Origin: DASRVA01 sp050732935
Lineage (GTDB): Bacteria > Gemmatimonadota > Gemmatimonadetes > JACCXV01 > JAHWKZ01
Length of the DNA stretch: 64,000 nucleotides
Assembly: GCA_050732935.1 (NCBI GenBank)
Contig: JBOHRW010000103.1
Coordinates: 1 to 64,000 of the forward strand
Reading direction: 5' to 3'
Position 1 is the stretch's first letter. The number at the start of each line of letters is the position of its first letter. The notes beneath the pieces are model-generated. The model did not search any database. It was given only the letters and a program-made list of their open reading frames with translations, and had not been told where the DNA came from. Made by a program: the position numbers and the translations under genes. Shown one piece after another: positions 58,989 through 64,000 of this stretch.

Positions 58989-61256
58989 TCAGGCGGAGCC
59001 CCGGTGGGCCGCCTCGAGATGCTCCAGCTCCTCGGCGGTGATCAGCACGTCACGCGGCTTGGTCCCCTCCGGAGGACCCACCACGCGCGCGCGCTCGAGC
59101 TGGTCCAGGATGCGGGCGGCTCGCGAGTAGCCGACCTTGAGCCGGCGCTGGAGCAGGCTCGTGGACCCCTGATCGTGCTCCACGACCACCCGCGCGGCCG
59201 CGAGAAAGAGCTGGTCCCGCTCGTCCAGCGCGGCCATCTCCAGCTCCGACGCCTCGGCGATGATGTCCACCGGGGGGGCCACCTCCAACGCGTTCAGCTT
59301 CTTCCCCGCCGCACGCAGGTAGTCGACCACACGCACGGTCTCGGCGGTCGAGACATAGGCCCCCTGGATACGTAGCGGCTCTGCCCGGTCGGCGGGCATG
59401 AAGAGCATGTCCCCGTTGCCCAGCAGCTGCTCGGCGCCGTTCATGTCGAGGACGGTGCGGCTGTCGATCTTCGAGGACACCTGGAACGAGACCCGCGACG
59501 GGAAGTTGGCCTTGATCACGCCGGTGATGACGTTGACCGAGGGGCGCTGCGTGGCGAGCACGAGGTGGATCCCGACGGCCCGCGCCATCTGGGCGAGCCT
59601 GGCGAGGGGCTCCTCGATCTCGTTCTGCACGGTCAGCATGAGATCGGCCAGCTCATCGATCAGAACGATGATGAAGGGCAGCGGCCGCGGATCCTCCTCG
59701 TCGAGCCACTCCAGGTCGCTCCCGGCCCGGTGACGGGCGTTGAAGTCCTCCAGGCTCCGCACGCCGTTGGCCGCCAGCAGCCGGTAACGCCGCTCCATCT
59801 CCGCGACCGTCCACTTCAGCGCCTTGGCCGCGTGCTTGTGCTCGACCACCACGGGATGCAGGAGATGCGGGATGCCGTTGTAGGCGATGAGCTCGAGCAT
59901 CTTCGGATCGATCATGATCAGGCGCGCGGCCTCGGGGCCGTACCGATAGATCAGGCTCGTCACGAGCGCGTTGATGCAGACGGACTTGCCGGACCCCGTG
60001 ACGCCCGCGATCAGCAGATGCGGCATCCGCGCCAGGTCGGTCACGATCGGCGCGCCGGCGATTTCGCGCCCGAGCGCGAGCGGGAGCTTGCCGCGGAATC
60101 CGGTCCACTCCGCGGCCTCCAGGATCTCGCGGATGGTGACCGTATGCGGCCGCGGGTTGGGGATCTCGATGCCGACCGCGCCCTTGCCCGGAATCGGGGC
60201 CACGATGCGGATCCGCTGGGCGCGCATGGCGAGCGCCAGGTCGTCAGCCAGGTTGGCGATCTGGTTCACCTTGACGCCCGGCGCGGGCTTGACCTCGAAC
60301 TGCGTGAGGACGGGCCCCGAATGGATCGCCACGACCTCCCCTTCGACGTGGAACGAGCGCAGCTTCTCGATCAGCACGCCGCCTAGCTGTTCGAGCTCCT
60401 CGCGGGTCTGCCGACCCCCGGCGGGCGGGGCCGGATCGAGCAGGTCGAGGGGTGGGATGAACCCGTCGGGCTCGAGCGGCGGCCGCTCTCTCCGGGGACC
60501 GGGCGAGCGGTGGCGCGGGATCCCCCGCTTCGCGGTCCCCGGGTCGGCCACCGGCGGCTCGGCCTGTGCACCCGGAGGCGGGCCGCCGTTGACGGTCGCC
60601 GCCTCCGGCTCCGGCTCCAGCGCCGGAGAGACGTCCGCGGTCCCTCGACCGGCGCGCCATCCCTGGACGGAGGTCCCGAGCGCGCCCACGCCGTCGCGAG
60701 CGCGGCGCCCGCCGGCCCGACCGAGCTCCACGCTCGTCCGGACCCCCTCGGCCAGCGAGATCCGGAAGACCGCCGCGACCAGCACGGCGAGAAGGACGAC
60801 GCAGGCGATCAGGGCGCCGGCCACGCCCACGGCCTCCACGGCGAGGGCGGAGAGGGTTTCCCCGAAGCGACCCGCCCGCGCGCCCCAAAGCCCTCCGGTG
60901 CCGCTCCAGATCGCCAGCACGCCCATCAGGACCAGCAGTGCGACGCCGCCGACCGCAACCGCCCCGGAGATCAGGCCGGCCTTCCGCGAGACCCGGTCCA
61001 GAACGACGAGCCCGCCCCAGACGAGCAGCAGTACGGCCGCGAGGAGCGCCCCGTATCCGAGTGCGGCGTACAGGTGATACGCGCTGAGGGCCCCAACCAC
61101 GCCCACCAGGTTCAGCGTCGAGGGGAGCCGCGAGAGGGTCGGATCGAACGGCCAGAGGGCGAGCAGCAGAAAGACGCCCGTGGCCGCCATGAGCAGTCCC
61201 AGGACCTCGTGCCTCAGCCGGGGATGGCCCCGCTTCTTCTTCTTTCGTGGCGTCAT
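58989..61256 (-). CDS. ftsK: DNA translocase FtsK/SpoIIIE
   Basis: Septal DNA pump that segregates chromosome ends. From the ATG at 61256 it has 755 residues: a basic start, about four membrane helices (23-185), a Pro/Glu-rich linker (220-300), the alpha/beta motor with Walker A GVTGSGKSVCINAL and Walker B IIVLIDELADLM, and a C-terminal winged-helix gamma domain (QRRLKVGYSRAARILDQLE) that reads orienting sequences. The linker is short compared with enterobacterial FtsK. Confidence 0.95.
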   Translation of the reverse strand: MTPRKKKKRGHPRLRHEVLGLLMAATGVFLLLALWPFDPTLSRLPSTLNLVGVVGALSAYHLYAALGYGALLAAVLLLVWGGLVVLDRVSRKAGLISGAVAVGGVALLVLMGVLAIWSGTGGLWGARAGRFGETLSALAVEAVGVAGALIACVVLLAVLVAAVFRISLAEGVRTSVELGRAGGRRARDGVGALGTSVQGWRAGRGTADVSPALEPEPEAATVNGGPPPGAQAEPPVADPGTAKRGIPRHRSPGPRRERPPLEPDGFIPPLDLLDPAPPAGGRQTREELEQLGGVLIEKLRSFHVEGEVVAIHSGPVLTQFEVKPAPGVKVNQIANLADDLALAMRAQRIRIVAPIPGKGAVGIEIPNPRPHTVTIREILEAAEWTGFRGKLPLALGREIAGAPIVTDLARMPHLLIAGVTGSGKSVCINALVTSLIYRYGPEAARLIMIDPKMLELIAYNGIPHLLHPVVVEHKHAAKALKWTVAEMERRYRLLAANGVRSLEDFNARHRAGSDLEWLDEEDPRPLPFIIVLIDELADLMLTVQNEIEEPLARLAQMARAVGIHLVLATQRPSVNVITGVIKANFPSRVSFQVSSKIDSRTVLDMNGAEQLLGNGDMLFMPADRAEPLRIQGAYVSTAETVRVVDYLRAAGKKLNALEVAPPVDIIAEASELEMAALDERDQLFLAAARVVVEHDQGSTSLLQRRLKVGYSRAARILDQLERARVVGPPEGTKPRDVLITAEELEHLEAAHRGSA

Positions 61257-61261
61257 GCCGC

Positions 61262-62629
61262 TTACCCCGGTACCCCTTGAACCGCTGCGTCGTCGAGCCA
61301 CTCCTCCACGTAGCGGGTGTGGATCTCGCCACGCAGGAAGGCGGGCTCGTCGATGAGCCGGCGGTGGAGGGGAATGGTGGTCGGGATGCCTTCGATGACG
61401 AACTCGTCGAGTGCCACCCGCATCCGGGCGATCGCCTGGTCCCGGTTCGCGCCGTGGGTCAGCAGCTTGGCGATCAGCGAGTCGTAGTGCGGCGGGATGC
61501 GGTAGGACTGGTAGGCGGCCGTGTCGACCCGGACTCCCGGTCCGCCGGGCTGGTGGAAGCTCGTGATCGTGCCCGGGGCGGGCATGAAGTTCCGCTCGGG
61601 ATCCTCGGCGTTGATGCGACACTCGATCGCGTGGCCCCGGAACTCGACCTCGTCCTGGGACAGATCCAGCGGCTCGCCGGCCGCCACCACCAGCTGACGG
61701 AGGACAAGGTCCTCGCTGGTGATCAGCTCGGTGACCGGGTGCTCGACCTGGATGCGTGTGTTCATCTCCATGAAATAGAAGGCCCCGTCGGCGGCCAGCA
61801 GGAACTCCATCGTGCCGGCCCCGACGTACCCGATGCGCTCCGCCCCCCGTACGGCCGTCTCTCCCATCCGCGCCCTGAGGTCCGCGTCCACGGCTGGCGA
61901 GGGGGCCTCCTCGAGCAGCTTCTGATGCCGCCGCTGGGCCGAGCAGTCGCGCTCGCCCAGGTGGATCAGGTTACCACGGGTGTCGCCGAGGACCTGGATC
62001 TCCACGTGTCGCGGGCGCTCGAGGAACTTCTCGACGTACACGTGACCGTTCCCGAAGGCCGCCTCCGCCTCGCGACGCGCCTGCGGAAAAACCCGCTCGA
62101 GATCCTCCGGCTCGCGGGCGACACGCATGCCCTTTCCGCCTCCTCCAGCCGCCGCCTTCACCAGCACGGGAAAGCCGATCTCCTCCGCGACCCGACGGGC
62201 GACGCCCGGATCATCGGTGGCGCCGGGCGATCCGGGGACGACCGGAACGCCGGCCTCTTGCATGAGCTGGCGCGCCTGCGCCTTGTCCCCCATCTGGCGG
62301 ATCTGCTCGGGGGTCGGCCCGACGAAAACGAGCTTCGACTCCCGACAGATCTCGGCGAACTCGGCGTTCTCGGCGAGGAAGCCGTAGCCCGGATGGACGG
62401 CGTCGGCGCCGGTGATCTCGGCAGCGGCGATCAGGCGCGGAATATTCAGGTAGGACTGCCCGGAGCCGGCCGGCCCCACGCACACCGCCTCGTCGGCGAA
62501 GCGCACGTGCAGGGCGTCGGTGTCGGCTTCCGAGTGGACGGCGACCGTCTTGAGGCCCAGCATCCGGCAGGCCCGGATCACGCGGAGGGCGATCTCTCCG
62601 CGATTAGCGATGAGTACTTTCCGGAACAC
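61262..62629 (-). CDS. accC: Acetyl-CoA carboxylase biotin carboxylase subunit
   Basis: ATP-grasp enzyme that carboxylates biotin on AccB. It has 455 residues with the opening FRKVLIANRGEIALRVIRA, the ATP loop KAAAGGGGKGMRV, and EMNTRIQVEHPVTE. The GTG at 62629 has GAGGG just upstream and lies five bases after the accB stop. Confidence 0.96.
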   Translation of the reverse strand: MFRKVLIANRGEIALRVIRACRMLGLKTVAVHSEADTDALHVRFADEAVCVGPAGSGQSYLNIPRLIAAAEITGADAVHPGYGFLAENAEFAEICRESKLVFVGPTPEQIRQMGDKAQARQLMQEAGVPVVPGSPGATDDPGVARRVAEEIGFPVLVKAAAGGGGKGMRVAREPEDLERVFPQARREAEAAFGNGHVYVEKFLERPRHVEIQVLGDTRGNLIHLGERDCSAQRRHQKLLEEAPSPAVDADLRARMGETAVRGAERIGYVGAGTMEFLLAADGAFYFMEMNTRIQVEHPVTELITSEDLVLRQLVVAAGEPLDLSQDEVEFRGHAIECRINAEDPERNFMPAPGTITSFHQPGGPGVRVDTAAYQSYRIPPHYDSLIAKLLTHGANRDQAIARMRVALDEFVIEGIPTTIPLHRRLIDEPAFLRGEIHTRYVEEWLDDAAVQGVPG

Positions 62630-62634
62630 GACCC

Positions 62635-63078
62635 TCAGGTCGTCTCGATCTCGAAGAGAGCCTGCCCGTACTCGACAGGCTTTCCGTTCTCGACGAGAAT
62701 CTTGCGGACGACGCCGCTCACCTCGCATTCGAGCTCGTTCATCAGCTTCATCGCCTCGAGGATGCAGAGGGTCTGGCCCGGTCGGACGGTATCTCCGACC
62801 TCCACGAACGGGGGCGCCTCCGGGGCGGGCGCGCGGTAGAAGGTGCCGACCATCGGCGAAGCCACAGCCTGAGTGGGGGCCGCCGCGGCTTCCGCGGCTT
62901 CGGATCGACCCGGCGCCGCCGCGCCGGCGGAGGCGACCTCGCCCGTTCCCCCGGGCGCTTTCGGATGCCGGCTGTTCTTTACGATCCGCACTGTCCGCCA
63001 CCACCGTCGGATCTCCAGCTCGTCGATCTCGCTTTCCTCGACGAGCTGGATCAAGGTCTTGAGCTCGTCCCGGTTCAT
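62635..63078 (-). CDS. accB: Acetyl-CoA carboxylase biotin carboxyl carrier protein
   Basis: Carries the biotin of acetyl-CoA carboxylase. It has 147 residues: an N-terminal helical segment (LIQLVEESEIDELEIRRW), an Ala/Pro-rich linker (40-72), and the biotinyl domain with the biotin site EAMKLMNE (Lys111). The start overlaps efp by four bases, and the efp-accB-accC order is common. Confidence 0.95.
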   Translation of the reverse strand: MNRDELKTLIQLVEESEIDELEIRRWWRTVRIVKNSRHPKAPGGTGEVASAGAAAPGRSEAAEAAAAPTQAVASPMVGTFYRAPAPEAPPFVEVGDTVRPGQTLCILEAMKLMNELECEVSGVVRKILVENGKPVEYGQALFEIETT

Positions 63079-63635
63079 GAAACCCGCTCGAGATAGGCGC
63101 GGGTGCGGGTATCCACGCGGATCGTCTCGCCCTTGTTCACGAACAACGGTACCTGGACCACGGCCCCCGTCTCGATGACGGCCGGCTTGGTGCCCCCCGC
63201 AGCCGTATCCCCGCGCACGCCAGGATCGGTCTCCACGATGCGCGCTTCGATGAAGTTGGGGAGCTCGACCCCGAGGACGAACCCGTCATGGATGAGTACG
63301 TCACAGATCGTGCTCTCCTTGAGAAAAGTCTTCTGATCGGTCAGCAGCCGCTCGTCGACCGGGTGCTGCTCGTAGGTGTCCAGATCCATGAAGTAGGCGT
63401 GGTGGTCGTCCGCGTAGAGGAACTGCATCGAGCGGCGTTCCAGGCGCACGTCCTCGACGCGCTCCCCGGCGCGGAAGGTCCGCTCCACGACCTGACCCGT
63501 CTCGACCTTCTTGAGCTTCGTGCGGACGAACGCGCCGCCCTTCCCGGGCTTGACGTGCTGGAAGTACACGATCTGCCAGAGATCTCCGTCCATCCGCAGG
63601 ACCATGCCGTTCCGAAAGTCTGCCGTCGTCGCCAT
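63075..63635 (-). CDS. efp: Translation elongation factor P
   Basis: Relieves ribosome stalling at polyproline stretches. From the ATG at 63635 it has 186 residues: a KOW-like domain with the modifiable lysine in VKPGKGGAF (Lys32), then two OB domains ending RTRAYLERVS. No modification enzyme gene (epmA, epmB or earP) is in the window. Confidence 0.94.
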   Translation of the reverse strand: MATTADFRNGMVLRMDGDLWQIVYFQHVKPGKGGAFVRTKLKKVETGQVVERTFRAGERVEDVRLERRSMQFLYADDHHAYFMDLDTYEQHPVDERLLTDQKTFLKESTICDVLIHDGFVLGVELPNFIEARIVETDPGVRGDTAAGGTKPAVIETGAVVQVPLFVNKGETIRVDTRTRAYLERVS

Positions 63636-63661
63636 GGAGGTGCCGATCTGGTCGGTGGAGG

Positions 63662-64000
63662 TTACAGGACGACGAGCTCGTCCGGAGCGGGACGGGCCAG
63701 CGCCCGCGCACCCGCAGCCCCTACGACGAAGTCGTCTTCGATCCGGATGCCGCCTAATCCTTGAATATAGATACCGGGTTCCAGCGTCACCACCGCGCCC
63801 GCGGGCACGGGGTCCCCGTTCTCTTTCCACAGACGCGGATCCTCGTGGACTTCGAGCCCGATGCCGTGTCCCAGCGAATGGGTGAACGCCGGACCATACC
63901 CTCTTTCCTCGATGACGTCGCGCGCCAGGGCATCGGCGCGCCGGGCCTCGATGCCTCCCCGGAGCCCGTCCAGCGCCGCGCGCCGGGCGAGGTCGACGAC
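63662..64000 (-). CDS. pepP: Xaa-Pro aminopeptidase, C-terminal part (start beyond window)
   Basis: About 112 residues of an M24-family dipeptidase or aminopeptidase enter from the window edge. The visible part has the metal and active-site motifs THSLGHGIGLEVHEDP, VVTLEPGIYIQGLGG and IRIEDDFVV, then a TAA stop. It lies 26 bases before efp, as in many genomes. PepP and PepQ cannot be told apart from this fragment. Confidence 0.88.
   Translation of the reverse strand, partial: VVDLARRAALDGLRGGIEARRADALARDVIEERGYGPAFTHSLGHGIGLEVHEDPRLWKENGDPVPAGAVVTLEPGIYIQGLGGIRIEDDFVVGAAGARALARPAPDELVVL

Overview
The window is about two-thirds GC, very densely coded, and almost entirely on the minus strand: about 58 of 60 genes. 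No gap between genes exceeds about 230 bases. I found no rRNA, tRNA, insertion sequence, prophage or CRISPR array. The gene set is that of a diderm bacterium with lipopolysaccharide: LptE, BamD, LolA, heptose synthesis by HldE, and an MreBCD/PBP2/RodA elongasome. The gene content (DUF4254, efp-accB-accC linkage, LolB-like and small lipoproteins, alanine- and aspartate-rich low-complexity tails) fits Gemmatimonadota or a near relative. That is an impression from composition and families, not a phylogenetic result.

Layout, read along the window (the minus-strand direction of transcription runs right to left). Positions 1-5.7 kb hold rodA (partial), mrdA, mreD, mreC and mreB. Positions 5.8-11.2 kb hold dut, ald, pnp, rpsO and ribF. 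Positions 11.2-18.1 kb hold truB, rbfA, ylxP, infB, ylxQ, nusA and rimP, the classic translation/transcription-factor operon, with a promoter, an overlapping dyad and an intrinsic-terminator-like attenuator in front of rimP. Positions 18.3-24.4 kb hold pgeF, a MscS channel, a glycosyltransferase, a CPA2 antiporter, an HNH protein, lptE and two lipoprotein genes whose start codons face each other. Positions 24.4-33.6 kb hold guaA, a phosphodiesterase, hisS, folC, accD, rimI, tsaB, tsaE and uvrB. Positions 33.7-42.5 kb hold lolA, rel, a conserved 117-residue unknown, radC, an unusually short rho, and secA. Positions 42.6-51.1 kb hold nadD, bamD, a TPR lipoprotein, a DUF4254 gene, gmd, udk, uxs, ugd and hldE (surface-sugar precursors and outer-membrane assembly). 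Positions 51.2-55.5 kb hold nfuA (plus strand) and two radical SAM genes. Positions 55.6-64 kb hold three more nucleotide-sugar genes, ftsK, accC, accB, efp and the end of a Xaa-Pro peptidase gene.

The most interesting locus is 51.2-55.6 kb. The 727-residue radical SAM protein shares a whole series of motifs with the archaeal tetraether lipid synthase (Tes, MJ0619-type) family. It lacks a cysteine-rich segment that I remember from the archaeal proteins and has a long extra N-terminus. Next to it is a radical SAM/SPASM-like protein. Each of the two has its own near-consensus promoter, and the Fe-S carrier NfuA converges on them. This is a candidate for bacterial membrane-spanning or otherwise coupled lipid synthesis. 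A second theme is an altered transcription-termination apparatus: Rho lacks the N-terminal helical domain and the usual RNP1 aromatics, NusA has a roughly 90-residue insertion before KH2, and the nusA operon carries an attenuator-like leader.

Many neighbouring genes overlap by 1 to 11 bases (ATGA, GTGA or TGATG junctions), so translational coupling is common. GTG starts are frequent.
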